From the NCBI GenBank assembly GCA_036386835.1, contig DASVUX010000041.1, positions 62,001 to 126,000 of the forward strand: a stretch of 64,000 nt of DNA, given 5' to 3'. The notes beneath the pieces were generated by a model. That model was not told the origin of the DNA. It did not search any database and was given only the letters and a program-made list of their open reading frames with translations. How positions within the stretch are numbered: the stretch's first letter is position 1; each line of letters starts with the position of its first letter. A program made the translations under genes and the position numbers. Below are positions 9,901 through 17,393 of the stretch, piece by piece. Source of the DNA: 2-12-FULL-35-15 sp036386835. GTDB taxonomy: Bacteria; Bacteroidota; Bacteroidia; 2-12-FULL-35-15.

Positions 9901-10380
9901 GAAAACCCGCTCCAGGGGTCATTTATCATTGAAGAATTAACGGACCTTGTTGAAGAAGCGGTACTGGTGGAATTTGAGCGTATCACAGAACGCGGAGGGG
10001 TCTTGGGCGCCATGGAGACGATGTACCAGCGCGGAAAGATCCAGGAAGAAAGCCTTTACTATGAAACGCTGAAACATACGGGTGAGTACCCGATCATCGG
10101 GGTAAACACATTCCTTTCATCAAAAGGATCCCCTACAATTGTTCCGAAGGAAGTAATCCGTGCAACGGAAGAAGAAAAAAATTACCAGATAGAAATGCTG
10201 AATGAGCTTCACAAAGCACATTCGGACAAATCACCGGAATTGCTAAGGAACCTTCAGCAGCTGGCAATCAGGAATGAAAACATTTTTGAGGGATTAATGG
10301 AAGTAAGTAAATACTGTTCCCTCGGACAGATCACTCATGCATTGTTTGAAGTGGGCGGGCAGTACAGGCGGAATATGTAA
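6994..10380 (+). CDS. icmF: Fused isobutyryl-CoA mutase IcmF (adenosylcobalamin-dependent)
   Basis: This 1128-residue protein joins three parts of an acyl-CoA mutase system. An N-terminal B12-binding domain has the lower-ligand motif DGHDAA (His27). A middle MeaI-type GTPase chaperone has Walker A GTGGAGKS at 205-212 and TSGIGQSD. The large C-terminal mutase barrel starts near residue 550. In the barrel, RMFAGEGG (587-594) has Phe where methylmalonyl-CoA mutases have the catalytic Tyr of RQYAGF, which points to isobutyryl-CoA/n-butyryl-CoA interconversion. Separate methylmalonyl-CoA mutase subunits are two-gene proteins without the internal GTPase. The full length matches known IcmF proteins. 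The GTPase part is expected to gate cofactor loading. It has its own promoter and no operon partner. Confidence 0.93.
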   Translation: MNTFVTEPYKAKHKIRIVTAASLFDGHDAAINIMRRIIQSSGAEVIHLGHDRSVQEIVDCAIQEDANAIALTSYQGGHNEFFKYMYDLLKERGCGHIKIFGGGGGTILPSEIEELHAYGITRIYAPDDGRAMGLQGMINDMLEKCDFATGANLNGEVKHLKEKDIKSIARLISAAENFPEEFAKFSAEISSSVKTKTVPVLGITGTGGAGKSSLVDELVRRFLIDFKDKTIAIISVDPSKRKTGGALLGDRIRMNAIRNPRVYMRSLATRQSNLALSKYVKEAVEIVKAANYDLIILETSGIGQSDTEITEHSDMSLYVMTPEYGAATQLEKIDMLDFADIIALNKFDKRGALDAIRDVKKQYKRNHQLWDTDDDNIPVYGTIASQFNDPGMNKLYKAVVNKLAEKTGAELKSDFMDTDEMSEKIYIIPPQRTRYLAEIAENNRNYDKWVDEQKEIAQNLYSIKKSIEALKSSKVEDKDRIIKGLDETYAQIALSFDGHNKKILEGWADKVQQYKNEFFIFKVRDKELKIKTHYESLSHTQIPKISTPRYEAWGDLLKWNLQENVPGEFPYTAGVFPFKREGEDPTRMFAGEGGPERTNRRFHYVSLGMPAHRLSTAFDSVTLYGQDPAIRPDIYGKIGNSGVSICCLDDAKKLYSGFNLADPKTSVSMTINGPAAMLTGFFMNAAIDQQCEIYIKANGLEKDVEAKIEKFYKDKKVTRPTYQGKLPEGNDGLGLMLLGTTGDQVLPKDVYEKIKAETIALVRGTVQADILKEDQAQNTCIFSTEFALRLMGDMQDYFIRKNIRNFYSVSISGYHIAEAGANPITQLALTLSNGFTYVEYYVSRGMDINKFAPNLSFFFSNGIDPEYSVIGRVARRVWAKAMKLKYNANERSQMLKYHIQTSGRSLHAQEIDFNDIRTTLQALYAIYDNCNSLHTNAYDEAITTPTEESVRRAMAIQLIINRELGLAKNENPLQGSFIIEELTDLVEEAVLVEFERITERGGVLGAMETMYQRGKIQEESLYYETLKHTGEYPIIGVNTFLSSKGSPTIVPKEVIRATEEEKNYQIEMLNELHKAHSDKSPELLRNLQQLAIRNENIFEGLMEVSKYCSLGQITHALFEVGGQYRRNM

Positions 10381-10476
10381 AACGATAATGGATTAAAGCG
10401 AATTTACGAATCATTGTCTACTCTATGATCACACGTGCAGATCATCATGTGAGGACAGCGGTAAAAACTAAAACTT

Positions 10477-11262
10477 ATGAGAAACCACGAAATTGACTAC
10501 AAAATTCTTGGAGAAGAATTACAGGCGGTTGAGATAGAGCTCGACCCTAATGAAACGGTTGTTGCAGAAGCAGGCAACTTCATGATGATGGACAACGGCA
10601 TCCGCATGGATACTATTTTCGGTGATGGTTCCAAACAGCAGAGCGGGTTTATGGACAAGTTATTCTCTGCCGGGAAGCGATTACTCGTAGGTGAAAGCTT
10701 ATTCATGACTGCTTTCACAAATGAGGGACAGGAAAAAAAACGGATCACTTTTGCCTCGCCTTACCCGGGGAAGATCATACCGATGGACCTGAGCAGGCTG
10801 AATGGGAAGATCATATGCCAGAAAGATGCGTTCTTATGTTCTGCCAAAGGTGTAAGTATCGGGATCGAATTCCAGAAAAAACTGGGTACAGGATTATTCG
10901 GTGGAGAAGGATTTATCATGCAGAAACTGGAGGGTGACGGAATGGCCTTTGTGCACTCCGGGGGAATGATCATTGAAAAACACCTGGTCCCGGGAGAACT
11001 TGTGAAAGTAGATACAGGCTGTATTGTCGCATTTACCCAGGAGGTGAACTATGATATCCAATTCGTAGGAGGAATAAAAAATACAATTTTTGGTGGTGAG
11101 GGGCTGTTCTTTGCTACTCTCTCCGGGCCGGGGACCGTCTGGATCCAGTCGTTGCCGGTTAGCCGGCTTGCAGGCAGGATGATGGCGTACGCCAACAATG
11201 GCAAAGAAGAAGGCAGTGTCCTGGGGGGGCTGGGAAGAATGTTTGACGGAGATAACAGTTAA
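10477..11262 (+). CDS. AIM24 / TIGR00266 family protein
   Basis: The 261-residue protein matches the AIM24-like family by its start (YKILGEELQAVEIELDPNETV), the repeated Gly-rich beta segments (GEGFIMQKLEGDGMAFVHSGG, GEGLFFATLSGPGTVWIQS) and the C-terminal Gly-rich tail. The fold is a single beta-rich domain related to tubby-like/AIM24 barrels. No signal peptide or membrane helix is present, so it is cytoplasmic. The molecular role of the bacterial members is not established. It stands alone, 96 bases after icmF. Confidence 0.85.
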   Translation: MRNHEIDYKILGEELQAVEIELDPNETVVAEAGNFMMMDNGIRMDTIFGDGSKQQSGFMDKLFSAGKRLLVGESLFMTAFTNEGQEKKRITFASPYPGKIIPMDLSRLNGKIICQKDAFLCSAKGVSIGIEFQKKLGTGLFGGEGFIMQKLEGDGMAFVHSGGMIIEKHLVPGELVKVDTGCIVAFTQEVNYDIQFVGGIKNTIFGGEGLFFATLSGPGTVWIQSLPVSRLAGRMMAYANNGKEEGSVLGGLGRMFDGDNS

Positions 11263-11359
11263 AATAACGGCTGATTGTTGGATTAAGAAATTATTTACTA
11301 CATTTATTACATTATTTTGGTATAACGCTTGTCAACAACACAATCTAAAAATAAAAAAC

Positions 11360-11716
11360 ATGAAAAAATTAATTTTACTTTCGGCTCTTCTAATTGCAGG
11401 AATCACTGTTAATGCTCAAACTGCAACGCGTACCCAACAAGCTCCGGATGCTTCCGCCAAGGCAACAAAACAGACTGAAAACCTTGATAAGGTAGTATCA
11501 CTTACCGCTCCGCAAAAAGAAAAGGTACAGGCTATCAACCTTTCAAAAAATACAGCTGTGAATGCAGCTGCATCAAATAAGACCACATTTGAAGCCAACA
11601 GGAGCAAGATCAATGCTGAGCGTGAAGCAGAAATCGCAGCCGTTCTTACACCTGAACAGCTCGTTAAATTCAACAAAGCAAAGTCAGATAAGAAAGCGGC
11701 TAACACCCGGAAGTAG
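11360..11716 (+). CDS. Small secreted protein of unknown function
   Basis: I start at ATG 11360, since an upstream in-frame ATG at 11198 lies inside the preceding gene while MKKLILLSALLIAGITVNAQ is a clear signal peptide cleaved after Ala-Gln. The mature part (about 98 residues) is a highly charged Ala/Lys/Glu-rich helical segment. The motif LTPEQLVKFNKAK near the end resembles the LTxEQ helix pairs of CpxP/Spy-like periplasmic proteins, so an extracytoplasmic chaperone or stress-sensor role is possible but unproven. It is a single-gene unit with its own terminator. Confidence 0.75.
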   Translation: MKKLILLSALLIAGITVNAQTATRTQQAPDASAKATKQTENLDKVVSLTAPQKEKVQAINLSKNTAVNAAASNKTTFEANRSKINAEREAEIAAVLTPEQLVKFNKAKSDKKAANTRK

Positions 11717-11736
11717 TCTTTAATATTTTACAAGAG

Positions 11737-11767
11737 ATGCCATACAAAACCTGTATGGCATTTTTTA
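11737..11767 (+). terminator. Rho-independent terminator
   Basis: A perfect nine-base stem (ATGCCATAC / GTATGGCAT) with a seven-base loop and a T run follows the small secreted-protein gene. Confidence 0.85.
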
Positions 11768-11776
11768 TTATACCAA

Positions 11777-12433
11777 GTGAATACTCTACCCTACATTGAT
11801 ATACACACCCATCGCAGGCAAACTCAAGGTATTGTATCATTATTCAATAATGGTCCGGTATTAAGAGATGATCTTAACGAACTTATTTCTGTAGGCATAC
11901 ACCCCCGGGACATCGAAAAACATGATATTCCCGGAACACTTGAAAGCCTAAAGTTCAGTGCTGCCCATCAGTCGGTTAAAGCCATCGGGGAATGCGGCAT
12001 GGACAGGCTAACAGCTACTCCGATGGATCTCCAGGAAGAGATTTTTATTGAACATATAAAAATAGCTTCCCGCTTAAAAAAGCCCGTGATTGTACATTGT
12101 GTTAAAGCCTTTGATGAATTGATCCGGATTAAAAGCCTACAAAACGCGGTTATTCCTTTCCTGGTACATGGTTTTAACAATAAGTGGCAGATAGCTGAAA
12201 GGCTTTTGAAGAATGGCTTCTATCTTAGCTTTGGGAAAGGACTTTTGATTAATGATTCCAATGCGCAGAAAGCAATAGTACAAACCGGGATTTCTGATTT
12301 TTTGCTGGAAACAGATGATTCAGATCTCTCTATAAATATTATTTTTAATAAAGCTGCTGAATTAAAGCAGATCGGTGTTGATGAGCTGAAAGAACAAATG
12401 ATGTTAAATTATAAACGAATATTTAATGGCTGA
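11777..12433 (+). CDS. TatD family metal-dependent hydrolase
   Basis: The 218-residue protein uses a GTG start. It carries the metal-binding motifs of TatD-type TIM-barrel hydrolases: IHTH (His10, His12), GECGMDR for the bridging Glu, IVHC, FLVHGF and LLETDD with the final Asp ligand. TatD proteins act as 3'-5' exonucleases or related phosphoesterases in DNA repair and RNA turnover. It is somewhat shorter than the 260-residue norm, mainly in the N-terminal loops. Its last eight bases overlap the start of tcdA, so the two are translationally coupled. Confidence 0.85.
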   Translation: MNTLPYIDIHTHRRQTQGIVSLFNNGPVLRDDLNELISVGIHPRDIEKHDIPGTLESLKFSAAHQSVKAIGECGMDRLTATPMDLQEEIFIEHIKIASRLKKPVIVHCVKAFDELIRIKSLQNAVIPFLVHGFNNKWQIAERLLKNGFYLSFGKGLLINDSNAQKAIVQTGISDFLLETDDSDLSINIIFNKAAELKQIGVDELKEQMMLNYKRIFNG

Positions 12434-13148
12434 TATTAGCTGGTTGTCGAGAACAGAACTTCTCATCGGAAAAGAGAAATTAATGCGCCTGCAGAATGCA
12501 CACGTGCTCGTTGTGGGTATGGGCGGGGTAGGATCCTTTGCCGCTGAATTCATTTGCCGGGGTGGAGTCGGGACAATGACAATTGTTGACGGTGACATCG
12601 TTGACCCAAGTAACAGGAACAGGCAGCTTCCAGCCCTTTCTTCCACTCACGGGCAGTCAAAGGCTGATATTATGGCTGCACGCCTGCTGGACATTAACCC
12701 GGACCTTAAGCTTACTGTTATAAAGGAATTTATTACACCGGAGGCTGCGGAAAGGATGTTATCACAGCATTATGATTATGTTGTTGATGCGATTGACAGT
12801 ATAACACCAAAACTCATTTTCATTAAAACCGCTTTTGAAAAGAAACTCCGGATCATCAGTTCGATGGGAGCGGGTGCAAAACTGGACCCTACACAACTCC
12901 GGGTAGTGGATATTTCTAAAACATACAACTGCCCCTTTGCTCAGTATGTACGTAAGCGACTGAAGGAATTTGGGATTTACAAAGGGGTAAAAACCGTTTT
13001 CTCACCGGAAAAGCCTATTAAAGAATCGTTGATGCTGACTGATGGAACTAAATTCAAAAAGTCTGCTTACGGTACCATCTCCTATTTACCGGCTGCTTTT
13101 GGCGGTGTGTGTGCGAGCGTTGTAATCCGCGACCTGGTTGAAGGATAA
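12426..13148 (+). CDS. tcdA: tRNA threonylcarbamoyladenosine dehydratase TcdA
   Basis: The 240-residue protein is an E1-like (ThiF/MoeB superfamily) enzyme. It has the ATP-binding loop GMGGVGS, the VDGDIVDPSNRNRQ adenylation motif and the DAIDSITPK segment. TcdA (CsdL) converts N6-threonylcarbamoyladenosine at tRNA position 37 into its cyclic form using ATP. The start WLSRTELLIGKEKLMRLQ and the length match TcdA better than MoeB or ThiF. It overlaps tatD by eight bases, a pairing seen in many Bacteroidota. No terminator is visible in the 204 bases that separate it from the convergent operon. Confidence 0.9.
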   Translation: MADISWLSRTELLIGKEKLMRLQNAHVLVVGMGGVGSFAAEFICRGGVGTMTIVDGDIVDPSNRNRQLPALSSTHGQSKADIMAARLLDINPDLKLTVIKEFITPEAAERMLSQHYDYVVDAIDSITPKLIFIKTAFEKKLRIISSMGAGAKLDPTQLRVVDISKTYNCPFAQYVRKRLKEFGIYKGVKTVFSPEKPIKESLMLTDGTKFKKSAYGTISYLPAAFGGVCASVVIRDLVEG

Positions 13149-13352
13149 TAAAAAGAACCAAAAAACTTAAGAAAAATCTTAAATTGATTGAATTCTTCTA
13201 AAACTCAGAATAGAATCGCCTATTGCTTTCTACAGGATTTTTTTCAAAAGAGAAAGATTGTTCATTTTAGGTGTTCTTTTCAAAGTACAAAACACAAGGC
13301 TTTCTGTGAGCTAGGCAGACATATCCGGTAAACTCTATCAAAAATACTTAAT

Positions 13353-14525
13353 TTATTTTGACAAGTTTAAATAAGAAACAGCTTCTTGTTTTTCTACTTT
13401 GTCCTTATTGAGGTATTTAATTGTCGCTTTGTGATCCACATCGTTTAATGAAATGATCTCAGCAGGAATACTTTCTGTCTTGTTTGTAAAAACAGATTCC
13501 TTTGACCAAGAAACCCTATCACCAATCTTAAATTTATATTTGGCGATTTCCTGCTGAAGTTTTGATGTTTCTTCCTGGAATTTATCCTCACTGACCTTTG
13601 TCAGCTCAAGATACTTCACCTCAAAGGTTTTTTCCTCACCGAAAATATTCAAATATTTAACAGCTGCTTTATGGTTGGGATTATCTAAACTTACGACCTC
13701 TCCATACTTTGTTTTTTTCTCATAAATGTAAGATGCCTTTTGTCCAATTTGAAATTTGTGTTTTTGAATTTCTATAGCTTGTGTTTCTATATACTCGGAA
13801 TACTTTGATTCGTCAACTTTATCAAGTTTTAAAAAATCTACTTGTGTTGTTTTTTCTTCCCCGTAAATATTAAGAAACTTAACCGTAGCATCGTGGTTCT
13901 TCTCATTTAAGCTGACAACTTCACCATAAAAGGGCTTACTCTCATCCGACCAGGCTACTTTTTTCCCAATCATAAATTTATGCTTTTGAATCTCGATATT
14001 TTGCTCTTCAATCAATTTCTCATATTCGTCTGATGGAACCATAGTAAGCTTAGTGTAGGGCATATTATTGATTTTCTCATCACCATACTCATCAAAATAT
14101 TTAATACCAGCTTCTTGTTTTACATTATCCAGAGTAAGGATTTTACCATATCTAGGTGTTGAACCTTTTTTGAAAACGGCATTATCACCTACCCTAAATC
14201 CGCCTCCGCTAATCTCTAAATCCCTGAATTTAACCAAGTCGGCACTTTCAAATTTAGCATCCTTGAATATCACAGCATTGAAATTTGGATACTTCTTTTT
14301 ACCTCTTTCAATTATCTCTAACTTTGATTTAACTGGGTCGCCTTCATGCCAACGAACATCAATGGTTGCTATATAATCATATTCATTAGCTGGTTCACAA
14401 GCAATAAAAAAGTATACACCTAATACCTTTTGACCCACCTTGGCTAGTGAATAATCCTTTTCCTGTTGAGAAAATGTCCCATAAGATATTATGGATAAAC
14501 AAACGAAAATTTTTAGAGCTTTCAT
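13353..14525 (-). CDS. Exported protein with about four tandem SH3-like repeats, last gene of the Shango-like operon
   Basis: I start at ATG 14525, where a signal peptide (MKALKIFVCLSIISYGTFSQ) begins. The 390-residue product has an N-terminal region (about 25-115) followed by four units of about 70 residues. Each has a K-F-x-I-G entry, a YGEVVSL-type strand, an NH-x-A-x-VKYLN strand and GEEK before an acidic Leu-rich end. The strand pattern suggests small beta-barrels of SH3/Tudor/KOW type, which is an inference from spacing and not from recognised family residues. It begins 47 bases after the potassium-channel stop on the same strand, so it may be the last gene of the defence-like operon. 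It would act in the periplasm or on the surface. I do not recognise a named family. Confidence 0.65.
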   Translation of the reverse strand: MKALKIFVCLSIISYGTFSQQEKDYSLAKVGQKVLGVYFFIACEPANEYDYIATIDVRWHEGDPVKSKLEIIERGKKKYPNFNAVIFKDAKFESADLVKFRDLEISGGGFRVGDNAVFKKGSTPRYGKILTLDNVKQEAGIKYFDEYGDEKINNMPYTKLTMVPSDEYEKLIEEQNIEIQKHKFMIGKKVAWSDESKPFYGEVVSLNEKNHDATVKFLNIYGEEKTTQVDFLKLDKVDESKYSEYIETQAIEIQKHKFQIGQKASYIYEKKTKYGEVVSLDNPNHKAAVKYLNIFGEEKTFEVKYLELTKVSEDKFQEETSKLQQEIAKYKFKIGDRVSWSKESVFTNKTESIPAEIISLNDVDHKATIKYLNKDKVEKQEAVSYLNLSK

Positions 14526-14572
14526 ATTTTGAATTTTGTTTAACATATTTTATACAAATGTAGTTTGCGTAC

Positions 14573-15256
14573 TCAATCTCGCTTTTGCTTACCCTCTCCC
14601 ACAAACCAAGAAGCAATATAAGCTGTAAATGTCCCAAAAAGACCTACTCCTGCTGTCATTAATATAGCTGCAATAATCCGACCTTCTGTTGTTACCGGAA
14701 ATTTATCACCATAACCTACAGTTGTAATCGTAACATACGCCCACCAGATTGCATCCTCGGCAGTCTTTATATTACTATTCGGATCATCTTCAACCTGAAG
14801 AATTGCAATAGAGCAAAAAATTAGCAGTAAAATAGCAAGAATAGAAATTGAAGTAAAAGCACCTTGAGCCCTGCTGGCGAAAATGTGATTTACGAGATGT
14901 TTAGTAGATCTAAATGCCCGAATTATACGGAGCAACCTGACTAATCTTAAAAGTCGTCCCGCTCTTAAAAAATCGACCATTGGAATACAAGCAATCAGAT
15001 CAATCCAGCCCCAACGCATGAACTTTAGTTTACTCTCTGCTTTACTGAAACGGATACAAAATTCAATAAAGAAGAAAACACAGATCCCATCATCTATATA
15101 TTGCAATAGCTTCGAGGTCTCTTTTGGAAGAGTACAGAATGAATCTATTAATAATGCGATGAGAACATAGATGGAAAGTATAATCACTGAAAGATTAAGT
15201 ATCCCCAGCTTACTCTCCGATTGTTTAAGATTTTGTTCCTCCATGTTTCTATTCAA
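14573..15256 (-). CDS. Voltage-gated potassium channel (six-helix type)
   Basis: The 227-residue protein shows six membrane helices. S4 (residues 97-116) carries Arg at every third position (98, 101, 104, 107, 110, 113, 116), the classic voltage sensor. The pore loop has the potassium filter TVGYGD at 179-184, followed by S6 (about 190-213). There is no cytoplasmic RCK or cyclic-nucleotide domain. The ATG at 15256 overlaps the end of the helicase gene by eight bases, and Met5 (15244) is an alternative start. The overlap implies co-transcription and coupled translation with the upstream TerB/ATPase/helicase genes. In that setting a membrane channel could act as an effector or sensor, but it could also be an ordinary KvAP/KvLm-like channel. 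Confidence 0.88.
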   Translation of the reverse strand: MNRNMEEQNLKQSESKLGILNLSVIILSIYVLIALLIDSFCTLPKETSKLLQYIDDGICVFFFIEFCIRFSKAESKLKFMRWGWIDLIACIPMVDFLRAGRLLRLVRLLRIIRAFRSTKHLVNHIFASRAQGAFTSISILAILLLIFCSIAILQVEDDPNSNIKTAEDAIWWAYVTITTVGYGDKFPVTTEGRIIAAILMTAGVGLFGTFTAYIASWFVGEGKQKRD

Positions 15257-17393
15257 TTTTCAAAGCTTCCTTGTTCTCGATAAGTCTCAAGTCCTGTAAA
15301 AAATCTTTAGCACCTTCAACATCATAATATTTCTCTTTCAATAGCTTTATCTGATATTTTATGGGCAAATAAGTACCCCATTTTGAAAACTCTAATAAAG
15401 CAGGATTGACCTCTACCAATTCTCCGATATAAGGATCTAAATCCTTAATAAGAATAGTGAGAGCTTTCCACTTTGACATAAACTCCTCTTTAGGAATTTC
15501 AATATCAAACGAACTGGCAATGTCATACAGACTGTTTTCTATTCCCGATATATTTAAGAGTAATTCAATAGTTCTATTTATTCTTGTTCCTGTAAAAGTA
15601 TAAAGCGTTATATACTTTTCTGTTAATTGCAATGGCCGTTCTTCTATTAAATTTTGAATTTTAAATACAGAAAACTCTTTTCTCAGTTTTTCTATTTCAT
15701 CAGCACTAGGTTGATTTAAAATATAAAAAGCACTTTCGGAAAGAAGTATCTCAAGCATCTTCTCCCGGATCTTTGGATGAATAGCTGCTCCACTACCAAA
15801 GAAGAGTGGTTTTTTTCCGTCCTTAGTAGGATCTACCTCAATCTTTTTTGATTTAAAATCAACATATTTAATTTTCCAAATTTTTGCTGCCAATAAAATA
15901 TTAGCATCTTCTATTATTTGGGGCGAGAAGGGAACCTCTCCTATAGTGTTTCCGGAACTTACAACTTTAAAAGCATCTTCAGTTTTAAACAGACTATAAA
16001 ACTCTCTACTATTTACAATTTTCTCACCTTCAACACCAATTATTACTTCATTTTGCAACTTCTCTAACAAATCTTTATTAATAAGATGGTCAACAATCTC
16101 TTCTATTTCCAATTGGTCAATTCTATTAAATGCTGAATTTTCTTTAAGTTGTGAAATAAGGTCTGTCAAGTTGAGACCGTTATGTCCCTTTGTAATTGAT
16201 AAGGCTTGGTGAAGTAAAATATCATAAGGTTTCTCCATCGAATGTGGTGGCTCGATAAATCCTTCCTTATAAAGTAACCAGCAAGCTAAGGATTGCAGCA
16301 AACTCCACTCTGTTGTAGCATACAAGAAAAGATTACTGCTTTCTCCTTCCCTTCTTCCGCTTCTTCCTACTCGTTGAATCAATGATGCAATACTGTGAGT
16401 TGCGTCAATTTGAACGACTTCATCAACTGTTCCAATATCAATTCCTAGTTCCAAAGTAGAAGTACATGAGATGCAAAAGTTTTGTCTGTTATTGTTTTTC
16501 GCAAAATATTCCACATACTCCCTTACTTCTCTATCTACTGACGAATGATGTGAAAAATAATTTGAATGCCCTTTTACTCTGCTAGAAATCTTCTTCAGTT
16601 TAACAGCTACTTCTTCAGCCCTTCCCCGGCTGTTTGGAAAGATAAGCACCTTATTGTCTTTTGTTTCAAGATATAAATCTTTCAAAAGGTCTAAAGGTAA
16701 TTCCGGAGTTTCATTTTGAAAAAAACGAAATTGGGCGTTGATCTCTTTTGCTGTCTTGTCCAAAAGAACCTTTGTTTTTTCCTCATTTCCTGTAAACCTC
16801 TTTGCTTCATCGTAATCTCCTATTGTTGCAGATAAGCCAACAACATTAAAAGATTTGGAATTTACTCGCTGTAATCGTGATAAAATAGACTTGAGTTGAG
16901 TTCCTCTATCAGTACCAATAAAAGAGTGTATTTCATCAATTACAACATACTTAAGGTTAAAAAAAAGATGCTTTACGTTATGAGGCTTATTAATAAACAT
17001 TGCCTCCAATGATTCCGGAGTAATTAGAATAAGTCCTCTTGGTTCTTTAAGGGTCTTGTCTTTAAGGGTCTTATTGGCTTCCCCATGCCATTTGGTTACC
17101 GGAACATCAAGATATTTGCAAAGTTCCTCAATTCGATAAAACTGATCATTAATTAAGGCGATTAAAGGAGAAATGTAAAGTACCTGAACGCCACTTTCAT
17201 TGAAATCCACCTTGGACAAAATAGGTAGGAAGGCTGCTTCTGTTTTTCCTGAAGCAGTTCTTGAGGCCAGAATAAAGTTGTCTTCTGTGGTAAGAATCCT
17301 TGAGATTGCAGCAATTTGAATAGGACGCAACTGCTCCCATCGCTTATCCCGAATATATTTCCTTATTGGTTCTGAAAGTAAGTCAAATGACAT
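15249..17393 (-). CDS. Lhr-like SF2 helicase, SngC/BrxHI-like
   Basis: The 714-residue protein has the full set of superfamily 2 helicase motifs. Motif I is ASRTASGKT (43-51), Ia is LYISPLIAL, II is DEIH (153-156) and III is LSATIGD. Motif IV is the FPNSRGRAEEVA region, V is STLELGIDIG and VI is QRVGRSGRR. The DEIHSFIGTDRGTQL stretch is typical of the Lhr branch that includes BrxHI of BREX type 2. No nuclease motif is seen. The start ATG overlaps the ATPase stop by one base (TAATG). The gene set TerB protein-ATPase-helicase in this order matches the Shango defence system, where SngC is the helicase. Likely role: ATP-driven DNA translocation during anti-phage action. Confidence 0.85.
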   Translation of the reverse strand: MSFDLLSEPIRKYIRDKRWEQLRPIQIAAISRILTTEDNFILASRTASGKTEAAFLPILSKVDFNESGVQVLYISPLIALINDQFYRIEELCKYLDVPVTKWHGEANKTLKDKTLKEPRGLILITPESLEAMFINKPHNVKHLFFNLKYVVIDEIHSFIGTDRGTQLKSILSRLQRVNSKSFNVVGLSATIGDYDEAKRFTGNEEKTKVLLDKTAKEINAQFRFFQNETPELPLDLLKDLYLETKDNKVLIFPNSRGRAEEVAVKLKKISSRVKGHSNYFSHHSSVDREVREYVEYFAKNNNRQNFCISCTSTLELGIDIGTVDEVVQIDATHSIASLIQRVGRSGRREGESSNLFLYATTEWSLLQSLACWLLYKEGFIEPPHSMEKPYDILLHQALSITKGHNGLNLTDLISQLKENSAFNRIDQLEIEEIVDHLINKDLLEKLQNEVIIGVEGEKIVNSREFYSLFKTEDAFKVVSSGNTIGEVPFSPQIIEDANILLAAKIWKIKYVDFKSKKIEVDPTKDGKKPLFFGSGAAIHPKIREKMLEILLSESAFYILNQPSADEIEKLRKEFSVFKIQNLIEERPLQLTEKYITLYTFTGTRINRTIELLLNISGIENSLYDIASSFDIEIPKEEFMSKWKALTILIKDLDPYIGELVEVNPALLEFSKWGTYLPIKYQIKLLKEKYYDVEGAKDFLQDLRLIENKEALKIE

